Source of the DNA: Alkalihalobacillus sp. LMS6 | Lineage (GTDB): Bacteria; Bacillota; Bacilli; Bacillales; Bacillaceae_D | DNA length: 64,000 nucleotides | Assembly: GCF_024362765.1 (NCBI RefSeq) | Contig: NZ_CP093302.1 | Span: 3,285,564 to 3,349,563 of the forward strand | Direction of reading: 5' to 3' | In this document: positions 7,836 through 16,079 of the stretch, piece after piece | How the letters are laid out: each line of letters starts with the position of its first letter | How positions within the stretch are numbered: the first letter of the stretch is position 1 | Position numbers and translations under genes: made by a program | Notes under the pieces: model-generated | Told to the model about the DNA's origin: nothing | What the model saw: the letters and a program-made list of their open reading frames with translations, nothing else | Databases searched by the model: none

Positions 7836-8924
7836 TCACCCTATTCTTTGTCTCGTGTCTTTATCAAACAGATGCATTTTCTGCATTTGTAGCGTCATCT
7901 TCACACGCTCTCCTGCTTTCACAAAATTTTCTCCCGATGTTTTGGCAATAACAGAGCAGTTGTTAAACGAAAAATAGAGCAAATTTTCAGCGCCTAAATG
8001 TTCAAATACGTTAACCGTCACTTCAACATCACCATGTTCATCAATGACCATATGTTCCGGTCGAATACCAAACATCACTTCACGATCAACATAAGCTCGA
8101 ACGTAGTCCCGTCGATCCTCTGGAATGGAAAAAACCGCTTCGCCTATCTTTAATTCACTCTCAGAACGTACGTAGGCTGGAATGAAATTCATTGCCGGCG
8201 AGCCGATAAATCCGGCAACGAACATATTTTGTGGACGCGCATAAAGTTCTTGAGGGGAAGCAATCTGTTGGACTTTCCCTTCATTCATGACAACAATCCG
8301 CTCTCCAAGAGTCATTGCTTCGACTTGATCGTGGGTGACATATACAATCGTTGCCCCTAAACGCTGATGCAGCTCAGCTAGTTCAATCCGCATCTGCACA
8401 CGTAATTTAGCATCCAAATTGGATAAAGGCTCATCAAACAGAAACACTTTCGGGTCTCGCACAATCGCTCGCCCTAATGCGACCCTTTGACGTTGCCCAC
8501 CAGACAGCTCTCTAGGCTTTCGTTCTAACAGTTGCTCAAGCCCAAGAATTTTTGATGCATACGCCACCTTTTCATCAATGATCGATTTATCGATTTTCAT
8601 ATTTTTAAGTCCAAAGCTTAAATTTTGCTCAATCGACATATGCGGATAAAGCGCATAATCTTGAAAGACCATGGCAATATCTCGATCTTTTGGATGAACA
8701 TGATTCACAACTTGCCCATCAATATAGATATTGCCTTCTGTTTGTTTTTCAAGACCGGCAATCATGCGTAAAGAAGTCGTTTTCCCACAACCTGAAGGAC
8801 CAACAAACACTAAGAACTCTTTATCTTTAATTTCAAATGAGGCTTGATCAACAGCTGTAAACAACCCCCCTTTTTTCGAGTCAGAAAACGTTTTTGTGAT
8901 ATGATCGAACACAATTGTCGCCAT
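7836..8924 (-). CDS. Sugar ABC transporter ATPase (MsmX/UgpC type)
   Basis: A 362-residue ATPase with Walker A G-P-S-G-C-G-K-T-T (42-50), Q-loop near 88, signature L-S-G-G-Q (140-144), Walker B F-L-F-D-E-P (161-166), and a C-terminal TOBE/OB regulatory domain after residue 235 containing GIRPEH. This is the CUT1 sugar-importer ATPase layout. In Bacillus one MsmX often serves several importers, so a dedicated ATPase inside the operon is notable. It lies 8 bases after the permease stop. Confidence 0.93.
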   Translation of the reverse strand: MATIVFDHITKTFSDSKKGGLFTAVDQASFEIKDKEFLVFVGPSGCGKTTSLRMIAGLEKQTEGNIYIDGQVVNHVHPKDRDIAMVFQDYALYPHMSIEQNLSFGLKNMKIDKSIIDEKVAYASKILGLEQLLERKPRELSGGQRQRVALGRAIVRDPKVFLFDEPLSNLDAKLRVQMRIELAELHQRLGATIVYVTHDQVEAMTLGERIVVMNEGKVQQIASPQELYARPQNMFVAGFIGSPAMNFIPAYVRSESELKIGEAVFSIPEDRRDYVRAYVDREVMFGIRPEHMVIDEHGDVEVTVNVFEHLGAENLLYFSFNNCSVIAKTSGENFVKAGERVKMTLQMQKMHLFDKDTRQRIG

Positions 8925-8932
8925 TTTCCCAC

Positions 8933-9808
8933 CTACCCTTTCACTGCACCAATCGTAATGCCTTGTAAGAAATACTTTTGTAAGGAGAAGAACAAGATGA
9001 ACATTGGCAGTGCTGCAATAACTGAGCCAGCCATCATCGCGCCAAAATCGGTCGCTTCCGCAAATTTAAAGCTTGCTAGCCCAATTTGAATCGTTCTCAT
9101 GGAACTTGTTTGTGTGACGAGAAACGGCCAAAAGAATTCATTCCATGTTGCGACAAATGTAAAAATTGCTAGAACCGCAAGACCTGGCTTCGAGATTGGT
9201 AAAATAATTTTATAGAAAATGCGCCACTCACTACAGCCATCGATACGGGCTGCTTGGATAAGCGTTGATGGCAATGTTGACATGTACTGTTTCATTAGAA
9301 AGATGTTTCCTACCGTCGCAAACATCGGCAGCATAATCGCTGTATACGTATTTCCTAATTGCAGGGTGTTCACGACGATAATGTAAACAGGTATGAGCGT
9401 CACTTGAGCTGGAATCATCATCGTACCAAGCAACATCCAGAAAATTGTATTTCTACCTGGAAACCGTAGTTTTGCAAACGCATAACCTGCTAGAGAACAG
9501 AACAACACATTCGTAAATGTAAGAACGGATGAAATAAACAAGCTATTGCCGAGCCATCTCATTGCATCTGTTTCAGTAAAAAATCGGATGTATGTAGCAA
9601 CCGATGGGCTTCGAGGAAACCACTCAGGCGAGAAAGAAGCACTGACAGCTGTATCTTTAAACGACATGACGAGCATCCAATAAAGCGGAATAAGTGTGAT
9701 GACAATCCAAAAAATAAGAACCGCATAGCTGACCAATCGTGCACTTATCCGCTTAACATCCGTTCGCTTTTGCGCTGCGTTTTTTTGTTGAAAAGTAGGC
9801 TGATCCAT
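8933..9808 (-). CDS. Sugar ABC transporter permease (MalG/UgpE type)
   Basis: A 291-residue integral membrane protein with six spans. It has the EAA-type coupling loop around residues 185-205 (LIQAARIDGCSEWRIFYKIILP), which contacts the ATPase, and the usual C-terminal GAVKG ending. It pairs with the MalF-type permease immediately upstream. Start is the ATG of MDQPTFQQKN, 23 bases after the upstream stop. Confidence 0.92.
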   Translation of the reverse strand: MDQPTFQQKNAAQKRTDVKRISARLVSYAVLIFWIVITLIPLYWMLVMSFKDTAVSASFSPEWFPRSPSVATYIRFFTETDAMRWLGNSLFISSVLTFTNVLFCSLAGYAFAKLRFPGRNTIFWMLLGTMMIPAQVTLIPVYIIVVNTLQLGNTYTAIMLPMFATVGNIFLMKQYMSTLPSTLIQAARIDGCSEWRIFYKIILPISKPGLAVLAIFTFVATWNEFFWPFLVTQTSSMRTIQIGLASFKFAEATDFGAMMAGSVIAALPMFILFFSLQKYFLQGITIGAVKG

Positions 9809-9831
9809 CTTATCGACACGCCCCCTTTTTT

Positions 9832-10737
9832 TTAAAATTCTACGTCGCTCGACATCAATTTAAACTGAAAAACCGACGCTAAAATGATCACAATTCCTAA
9901 AGCAAAAGATTCCGCTGCTGCCAATCCAAACTGGTAGTATTCAAATGCATGTACATAAATTAAATACGCAATTGTGGTTGTCGCAAAGTTCGGACCCCCT
10001 TGTGTCATTAAGTAAATACTCATAAACACCTGAAACGATCCAATTACCCCCATTACTAATAGATACAAGGTAGTCGGTTTTAATAACGGCATCGTAATAT
10101 TACGGAACTGCGACCACGCACTGGCATGATCAATATCTGCTGCCTCGTACAATGATTTCGGGATGCCGCCAAGCGCTGCTAAATACAAGATAATTCCTGC
10201 GCCATGGCCGGTTAACCAACTCATGAGAATAAGTGAAAACAGGGCGGTACTTGAACTTCCTAGCCACATCTGATTATCAAGACCAATAGAGCCGAGAATC
10301 ATATTTAAAAGCCCCATATTGGTAGGGTCATAGATCCAAAACCAAACCAACGCCATCGTTACCCCTGAAGCAACCGTCGGCAAATATAAAGACGCTTTGA
10401 AAAAGGTCTGCACCTTTTTTCCTCTAGGGAAAATGAGAACCGCTAGTACAAGCGTAATGCCCACGCTGACAGGAACAGTGGCCACTGTAAAAATAAAGGT
10501 ATTGCGCATAGAGCGCCAAAATATATCGTCTTGAACCATGGTTTGATAGTTTTCTAAGCCAATAAACATAGAACCCATTACGTGGTACTGTTGGAAACTC
10601 ATAATAAATGCGTAAATGACTGGAATAAACGTAAACAGTAAAAACACGAGAATTGGAACAAGAATAAAGACGTAGCACCAGCCATAATCCCTTAAAAATA
10701 AAGTTAATTTGGATGGTGCCTGTACGGTTTCTGCCAT
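9832..10737 (-). CDS. Sugar ABC transporter permease (MalF/UgpA type)
   Basis: A 301-residue permease with six spans and an EAA loop (SLYEAADIDHASAWSQFRNI) that contacts the ATPase. The start is the ATG behind AAGGAGTG. An ATG 42 bases upstream is rejected because that longer reading would overlap the hairpin and ribosome site between this gene and the binding-protein gene. Together with its partner it forms the membrane channel of a CUT1-type importer. Confidence 0.92.
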   Translation of the reverse strand: MAETVQAPSKLTLFLRDYGWCYVFILVPILVFLLFTFIPVIYAFIMSFQQYHVMGSMFIGLENYQTMVQDDIFWRSMRNTFIFTVATVPVSVGITLVLAVLIFPRGKKVQTFFKASLYLPTVASGVTMALVWFWIYDPTNMGLLNMILGSIGLDNQMWLGSSSTALFSLILMSWLTGHGAGIILYLAALGGIPKSLYEAADIDHASAWSQFRNITMPLLKPTTLYLLVMGVIGSFQVFMSIYLMTQGGPNFATTTIAYLIYVHAFEYYQFGLAAAESFALGIVIILASVFQFKLMSSDVEF

Positions 10738-10753
10738 ATGAAGCACTCCTTTA

Positions 10754-10786
10754 TAAAAAAGTAGAGGAGGTGCGAACATCCTCTAC
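10754..10786 (-). terminator. Internal hairpin between binding-protein and permease genes
   Basis: On the minus strand GTAGAGGA pairs with TCCTCTAC across a 10-base loop and is followed by six T, then the permease ribosome site. Such intergenic stem-loops commonly give partial termination or protect the binding-protein mRNA so that the binding protein is made in excess. Confidence 0.75.
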
Positions 10787-10798
10787 TCTTCCTGTTGA

Positions 10799-12121
10799 TT
10801 ACGGTTGATAGTTTGCAGATTCTGCTTCTGATTTAAACTTATCTAACGCTTCTTCAGGTGATAATTCACCACTAATCAACCCTTGGAATGTCGGCACAAC
10901 AACTTGTGTCTTGAACATATCGTCTTTCGCTGCAAGTTCACTAGAGATTGAGTTTGGTGGCAAGACACTGCTCGCAAGCCTTTCAGCAGCTACTGTATTT
11001 TCTGGAGATAACGGCAGTTCATAGTTATCCGCAGCACCTTTATGAATGATCGGTAGAGCCAGAGCTGAAGACGTTTTTCCGATCGCGTCTTCTCCTGCTA
11101 GATGTTCAAGCACCTTCACACTATTCTCTACATGCGCATCATCCGCGTTGTTTTGCTTAAATAATAAGTATCCTTCAGCGCCACCTTGTGCTACTTCTTC
11201 TTGCCCTTCCTGATGAGGAATTGGCAGTAAGACAAAATCTAATTCTTCCCCTTCCGTTACGCCATCTTGAATTTCTTGATTACGTAGTTGCACCATCGCA
11301 TCTGCATAAGGAATGGCCCGACCGTAAAAAAGAGCTTGGTAGTTGTAATACATTTCTTGTCGTTTGGCAGCATCAATCGCAGCCGTTTCAGCTGGCATAA
11401 TGCCGTCATCTCTTAACTTCACGATGAACTCCATCGCCTCTAAAATCTTTTCATCATCCCACTGTACGCCTTCTTCGGTCATGCGATAAGGGATGCCATT
11501 ATTCCGAGCGAGATGATCCAATAATTCTTCATCTACACCTTGAAACACAAACCCATACTGCGGATCACCTTGATCATTTTCTTGTTCGCCAATCGATGCG
11601 AGTTCATAAAACTCATCCCACGTCCAGCCTTCTGACTGAATTTTCTCATAATCAACGCCATATTCTTCAAGCAGCGCTTTATTTCCACCCCATACATGCA
11701 AGTACTGATAAAGCGGTAACCCATACATCGAACCTTCTAACGTCATATGGTCAAGCGCAATGTCATCATAATCGTTTAAATCGATCGATAGTTTATCATC
11801 TAAAGGAACTAATAGACCGGTCTCCTTGTATTTCCCAAGTGGTCGACCAAAATATAAATCAGGTGGACTGCCTGAATTTAACGCAATATCAAACTTTTGC
11901 AAGCCTTCTGCCCAAGATAAGATTTCATATTCGACTTTAATCGAAGGGTTTTCTTTCTCAAACTCTTCAATTGACTCTTTTAGCTCTCCTTCATACTCAC
12001 CGTGAACAGGGTACGTCCACACTTTCACAACATCTTGCTTCTCCGCATCATCCCCGCCGCATGCCGTTAGTGCGACAAGCATCATCCCAGTAAACACCGA
12101 ACCTCCGAGCAACTTTTTCAC
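10799..12121 (-). CDS. Sugar ABC transporter substrate-binding lipoprotein
   Basis: A 440-residue type-1 extracellular binding protein starting at GTG behind GGGGGAG. The signal peptide ends in the lipobox L-T-A-C (Cys21), so it should be lipid-anchored outside the membrane. The acidic mature protein is typical for this group. The first gene of the importer operon. No glycosidase or specific regulator is linked, so the sugar cannot be named. Confidence 0.92.
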   Translation of the reverse strand: MKKLLGGSVFTGMMLVALTACGGDDAEKQDVVKVWTYPVHGEYEGELKESIEEFEKENPSIKVEYEILSWAEGLQKFDIALNSGSPPDLYFGRPLGKYKETGLLVPLDDKLSIDLNDYDDIALDHMTLEGSMYGLPLYQYLHVWGGNKALLEEYGVDYEKIQSEGWTWDEFYELASIGEQENDQGDPQYGFVFQGVDEELLDHLARNNGIPYRMTEEGVQWDDEKILEAMEFIVKLRDDGIMPAETAAIDAAKRQEMYYNYQALFYGRAIPYADAMVQLRNQEIQDGVTEGEELDFVLLPIPHQEGQEEVAQGGAEGYLLFKQNNADDAHVENSVKVLEHLAGEDAIGKTSSALALPIIHKGAADNYELPLSPENTVAAERLASSVLPPNSISSELAAKDDMFKTQVVVPTFQGLISGELSPEEALDKFKSEAESANYQP

Positions 12122-12187
12122 TTTTTTCTCCCCCTTTTCATCTAAAGCAAGCCCGCTATTTTGCCCCTCCTTTTAAACGTAGATAGT

Positions 12188-12208
12188 AAAGTGTATGTCT
12201 CACACTTT
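12188..12208. promoter_or_regulatory. Inverted repeat before the sugar importer operon
   Basis: AAAGTGT and ACACTTT are separated by 7 bp, about 65 bases upstream of the binding-protein gene. The size and position fit an operator, but no regulator gene is adjacent and I could not place the promoter with confidence. Confidence 0.4.
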
Positions 12209-12283
12209 GCGTACATACCATTTTAAACGGAAACAATATAATGTTATCGAGTTGAATGAACCGATTACTATTTTAAAAAAATG

Positions 12284-12312
12284 ATGACGGTCAACCTAAC
12301 TATCTGTATAAT
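12284..12312 (+). promoter_or_regulatory. Sigma-A promoter of the BASS transporter
   Basis: ATGACG (4/6) and a perfect TATAAT are separated by 17 bp, about 55 bases before the start codon. Confidence 0.65.
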
Positions 12313-12370
12313 GTTGTACACACAGAGAGAACAAAAGTATTCTCAAAAGAAACTACTTGGGGTGAAAGTC

Positions 12371-13330
12371 ATGAAGTATGTAGAAACCATTAGTTCGTTC
12401 GCAGGAAAATATTTTGTTTTTTTCGTTATTGGAGCAAGCATTCTTGCGTTCCTCGTACCTGAACCATTCTTACCTATAAATAGCTATGTCCCGATTCTTT
12501 TAGGAATGATTATGTTTGGGATGGGCATGACCATTAAACCAGTTGACTTTAAAATGGTAGCAAAACACCCACTCCCCGTTATGCTTGGACTCATTGCGCA
12601 ATTTACGATTATGCCGTTAACCGCTTTTGCGATTGCATTTTTATTAAACCTTCCGGCAGAGCTGGCAGCAGGCCTCGTTTTGCTGGGTTCCGTACCAGGA
12701 GGAACGTCTTCCAACGTCATGGTGTATCTCGCAAAAGGCGATTTACCTTTGTCGATTACCATGACTTCTATTTCAACACTCGTCGCGCCAATCGCAACGC
12801 CAGCGATTCTTTATGTCCTTGCCAATCAATGGATGCCTGTGCAGTTTTGGGACATGTTTACGATGATCGTACAAGTCATTATTGTACCTGTGGCACTCGG
12901 AGTCACCATTAAACGATTTTTGCCGCTAGTTGCGCGACAAACAGAAAAAGCGATGCCTCTTGTTTCTGTTTTAGCTGTTCTTGCCATTTTATCGGCTGTT
13001 GTTGCCGCAAATAATGAGACTCTCGCTTCAACAGGACCTGCGGCATTCATAGCCGTCATGCTACACAATGCGTCTGGTCTAGCACTTGGTTATGGCGCAG
13101 CTGCTGCCTTTCGTCTAACACCTAGCCAACGAAGAGCTGTTTCAATCGAGATTGGCATGCAGAACACTGGTCTAGGCGCAACGCTTGCGACAGCACATCT
13201 TTCACCTCTCGCCGCCATTCCAAGCGTTATCGGAGCTGCTTGGCATAATTTCACTGGAACCATTATGGCAACGTATTGGTCACGTAAACAATTAAACAAG
13301 AAGAATGACTCTGTTAAGAAAAGTGCATAA
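12371..13330 (+). CDS. Bile acid:sodium symporter (BASS) family transporter
   Basis: A 319-residue membrane protein of about nine or ten spans. The conserved GSVPGGTSSNVMVYLAKGD segment near residues 105-125 and EIGMQNTGLGATLA near 260 are hallmarks of BASS transporters, which move organic acids with sodium. The substrate (for example pantoate or a keto acid) is not determined here. The start is the ATG behind GGGGTGA; upstream ATGs in frame overlap the promoter. Confidence 0.9.
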   Translation: MKYVETISSFAGKYFVFFVIGASILAFLVPEPFLPINSYVPILLGMIMFGMGMTIKPVDFKMVAKHPLPVMLGLIAQFTIMPLTAFAIAFLLNLPAELAAGLVLLGSVPGGTSSNVMVYLAKGDLPLSITMTSISTLVAPIATPAILYVLANQWMPVQFWDMFTMIVQVIIVPVALGVTIKRFLPLVARQTEKAMPLVSVLAVLAILSAVVAANNETLASTGPAAFIAVMLHNASGLALGYGAAAAFRLTPSQRRAVSIEIGMQNTGLGATLATAHLSPLAAIPSVIGAAWHNFTGTIMATYWSRKQLNKKNDSVKKSA

Positions 13331-13336
13331 AGATAA

Positions 13337-13364
13337 AGCGGGCCTATCAATAGGCTCGCTTTTT
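13337..13364 (+). terminator. Terminator of the BASS gene
   Basis: AGCGGGCCTA pairs with TAGGCTCGCT (one G-T pair) over a 4-base loop and is followed by a T tract. Confidence 0.85.
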
Positions 13365-13439
13365 CATGTTTCTTTTAACACAATGAATAAGGATGAATTT
13401 TCCTCACATACTACATACATGAATGAGGAGGGCTAGAGA

Positions 13440-14171
13440 ATGAAACGACAGATCGTACTAGTCATGTCGATTGTGATTGGATTGATTTTCACTTGCTCAC
13501 CGATCAGTATCGCTTCTGTAAAAGAACGCCATGAGTATGAGCAGACAGGCAAAGTGTTTTGGGAGGCCAATACTGAAGAAGCCAACATTGCGTTAACATT
13601 CGATGATGGGCCTCACCCTGCCAACACACCTGAACTCCTTGATATCCTTAAAGCTTATCATGTAAAAGCAACCTTCTTTGTCGTTGGAAAGTTGGCTGAA
13701 GAATACCCTGAGATTGTTCAGCGAATGATAGATGAAGGACACGAGGTCGCAAATCACACCTATTCTCATCACTACGATGAAGCGGTGACAAAAGATGTTT
13801 TAATGGAGGAAATTGATCATACGAATCAAATATTGTCAGAGACCGTCGGCATTCGCCCAACCTATTTTCGTCCTGTTGGTGGCTACTATACAGATGCTAT
13901 CATTGACGCAGCTCTCGACTTAGATCAGAATGTGTTGCTGTGGTCGTGGCACCAAGATCCGCGAGATTGGGCAGGCACGCCGACTAAAAAAATTGTGAGC
14001 CATATTATTGAACATGCGCAAGCAGGTGATGTAGTGTTGCTACATGATGGTGGCGGGGATCGGCAGGAGACGCTACGAGCGGTTAAGTTAGTCATTCCGA
14101 TTCTAAAACATCAAGGCTATCAATTCGTTACAGCATCAGAACTCCTTCAGCCAAATCCATTGATGGAATAG
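13440..14171 (+). CDS. Secreted polysaccharide deacetylase (NodB domain)
   Basis: A 243-residue protein with a signal peptide (hydrophobic residues 5-25) and a NodB domain: T-F-D-D-G-P (53-58, catalytic and metal Asp), H-T-Y-S-H (106-110, metal His pair), R-P-V-G-G (144-148; usually RPPGG) and L-L-H-D-G (200-204, catalytic His). It should remove N-acetyl groups from peptidoglycan or another cell-surface glycan. A shared terminator separates it from the convergent carboxypeptidase gene. Confidence 0.9.
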   Translation: MKRQIVLVMSIVIGLIFTCSPISIASVKERHEYEQTGKVFWEANTEEANIALTFDDGPHPANTPELLDILKAYHVKATFFVVGKLAEEYPEIVQRMIDEGHEVANHTYSHHYDEAVTKDVLMEEIDHTNQILSETVGIRPTYFRPVGGYYTDAIIDAALDLDQNVLLWSWHQDPRDWAGTPTKKIVSHIIEHAQAGDVVLLHDGGGDRQETLRAVKLVIPILKHQGYQFVTASELLQPNPLME

Positions 14172-14174
14172 AAA

Positions 14175-14208
14175 AAAGCAAGGCCTCCTAAGGGGAGACC
14201 TTGCTTTC
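14175..14208. terminator. Bidirectional terminator
   Basis: AGCAAGG...CTCC pairs with GGAG...CCTTGCT, with A-rich sequence on the left and T-rich on the right. It serves the deacetylase gene and the convergent carboxypeptidase gene. Confidence 0.8.
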
Positions 14209-15315
14209 TTATTTCAAATGAAAAAATTGTAGCAGACGGTCAACAAATGTGAGCTCGTCTTCCTTTTCTTCAGGACGTTCAGCTTCCTTCTCCGCTTTCT
14301 CTTCTCCAACTTCTTTTAGCGGCTCCGAACGAATGATGTGATCGTCGTCTTCAATAATGAGCGCACCATTGCGGATATCAAACTGCAAGTCTGCATCTTT
14401 TTCATACGTTACGGATGTGGCACGCTCAAGAATATATTCTTTCCCGTTTAGATCTTCAAAATGCCTGCCTTCTTCCATCGTTTTTGTATCAAACGTATTA
14501 ACGCCGTATTCAAGCAAACGTTTTGTATCATTATAAATATCTGCATTCGTTGGCGCATTAAGATTAACGGCAATTAATTCATCTTCCTCCGTCTCATACG
14601 TCGTCACTAATGTAAAACCAGACTGTGAGACAAATCCATTTTTCACACCTGTAACTTCTTCATGATCTCGAACAAGTTGATGATGATTATAAAGGGTGGT
14701 TTCCCATCCTTCCCCTTCCCAGTCTAACTCTTCTGTCGCAACAATGTCTCGAAACGTCTCGTTTTGCATCGCATATCTTGTAATCTCTGCCATATCAGAC
14801 GCTGTTGTGTAATGATCGTCATCGTAGAGACCATGTGGATTCGTAAAATGTGAATCGTTCACACCAATCTTTTCTTTGACGAATGTGTTCATGTCTTCTG
14901 CAAATGCCTCTTCACTTCCAGCCATATGCTCCGCAATCGCCGTACCAGCATCATTTCCCGAATTAATTAATAAACCTTGAACAAGCTGTTTTAACGCCAT
15001 TTCTTCATCTTCAAGTAAAAAAACTGACGTGCCAACAACATCGACAGCCTCTTCACTGACTGTCACGACATCATCAAGATCGCCCTGTTCAATCGCCATA
15101 ATTCCAGTAATAATTTTGGTAATGCTTGCTGGATACATTTGTTCATTTGCTTGTTTGTCGTAAAGAATTTCCCCTGATTTAGCACTCATTAATACAGCTG
15201 ATTGACTATGTAGATTTGGCTCATCATTTGATTCAGCGTGAGCTAAAGTTGTTGGTGTAGCAAGCATGACGGTGACCATCATTCCACAACACACACTAAG
15301 TAGTTTGTTCCCCAT
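14209..15315 (-). CDS. D-alanyl-D-alanine carboxypeptidase (DacF-like)
   Basis: A 368-residue secreted penicillin-binding protein of the S11 family. It has a signal peptide ending A-H-A near residue 27, the catalytic S-I-T-K (64-67), S-G-N (119-121), and K-N-G (225-227) where the family usually has K-T-G. A C-terminal domain and an acidic tail ending in an amphipathic helix (FVDRLLQFFHLK) probably hold it to the membrane surface. It trims peptidoglycan stem peptides. The strongly acidic mature sequence fits an alkaliphile or halotolerant exterior. Confidence 0.9.
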   Translation of the reverse strand: MGNKLLSVCCGMMVTVMLATPTTLAHAESNDEPNLHSQSAVLMSAKSGEILYDKQANEQMYPASITKIITGIMAIEQGDLDDVVTVSEEAVDVVGTSVFLLEDEEMALKQLVQGLLINSGNDAGTAIAEHMAGSEEAFAEDMNTFVKEKIGVNDSHFTNPHGLYDDDHYTTASDMAEITRYAMQNETFRDIVATEELDWEGEGWETTLYNHHQLVRDHEEVTGVKNGFVSQSGFTLVTTYETEEDELIAVNLNAPTNADIYNDTKRLLEYGVNTFDTKTMEEGRHFEDLNGKEYILERATSVTYEKDADLQFDIRNGALIIEDDDHIIRSEPLKEVGEEKAEKEAERPEEKEDELTFVDRLLQFFHLK

Positions 15316-15450
15316 GACGATTTCCCCTTCGACTTCATTCTACAAATTCCCCAATTTATATTAAAGCAGAAGAAGATCAAAGGAATGTGACAACAAGATA
15401 ACAATTTTGTTTCATCTTTTTAAAATAGTTCGTTTGCACGCCCTTTTAAC

Positions 15451-15484
15451 CATTGACTTCCACGAGCTTGCCGTGGATGAACCT
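15451..15484 (+). repeat. Fragment of the interspersed repeat
   Basis: The segment ATTGACTTCCACGAGCTTGC and the following CGTGGATGAAC resemble the left end of the repeat at 17414 (ATTGGCGGAAGCTTGCCGCG and then GAGGAAC). It is a truncated copy without a matching right end. Confidence 0.4.
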
Positions 15485-15500
15485 CTCTAATAAATTTTAA

Positions 15501-15530
15501 TTGAAAATGATTATCAATATCATTTATGAT
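15501..15530 (+). promoter_or_regulatory. Fur-box promoter of the flavodoxin gene
   Basis: A 19-bp Fur box at 15503-15521 (GAAAATGATTATCAATATC) matches the classic consensus at 17 of 19 positions. It covers the -35 (TTGAAA, 15501-15506) and the spacer of a promoter whose -10 is TATGAT (15525-15530, 18-bp spacing). Iron-loaded Fur should repress it. Confidence 0.85.
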
Positions 15531-15560
15531 TATACATATCATGATAAAGGAGTGAACGAT

Positions 15561-16013
15561 ATGCGAATTTGTTTAGTCTTTGCTTCCATGTCTGGAAACA
15601 CCGAAGATATGGCTGTTTTAATAAAACAAGAGCTTGAGAAAGAAGGAATTGAGGTCATACTTGAAGAAATGGATGGGTATTCTGCCGTCCAATTGGTCGA
15701 CTTTAATGGAGTTATTCTCGGTAGCTATACATGGGGAGACGGTGATTTGCCTTATGAGGCTGAGGAGTTTGAAGAAGAACTTGCTACACTCGATTTAGGT
15801 TCGATGCCCTCAGCAGTATTCGGTTCAGGAGATCGTAATTACCCCGCATACTGTGAAGCGGTGAATTTGCTTGAAGAGACTTTACAAAAAGCAGGCGCAA
15901 TACTAATCTGTGACAGTTTAAAAAATGAATTTGAACCTAAAAACGAAGAGGAAGAAGAGGCATGTCGTCGCTTTGCCCAACAGTTTTCCTCTACGTTGAG
16001 GCAAAGGGTTTAA
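15561..16013 (+). CDS. Flavodoxin, iron-starvation inducible
   Basis: A 150-residue short-chain flavodoxin with the FMN phosphate loop S-M-S-G-N-T (9-14) and the FMN ring loops GSYTWGDGDLPYE (around 57-69) and GSGDRNYP (around 90-97). It carries electrons at low potential and can replace ferredoxin. The start is the ATG behind AAAGGAGTG; the upstream in-frame ATGs lie in the promoter. The Fur box implies expression when iron is scarce, which fits that replacement role. Confidence 0.92.
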   Translation: MRICLVFASMSGNTEDMAVLIKQELEKEGIEVILEEMDGYSAVQLVDFNGVILGSYTWGDGDLPYEAEEFEEELATLDLGSMPSAVFGSGDRNYPAYCEAVNLLEETLQKAGAILICDSLKNEFEPKNEEEEEACRRFAQQFSSTLRQRV

Positions 16014-16079
16014 GGCGGGAACTTTTTTCAACGATTTACGTAAATTTTAAAAACGATCTTTGTTGAAAGGAGTTCATTA

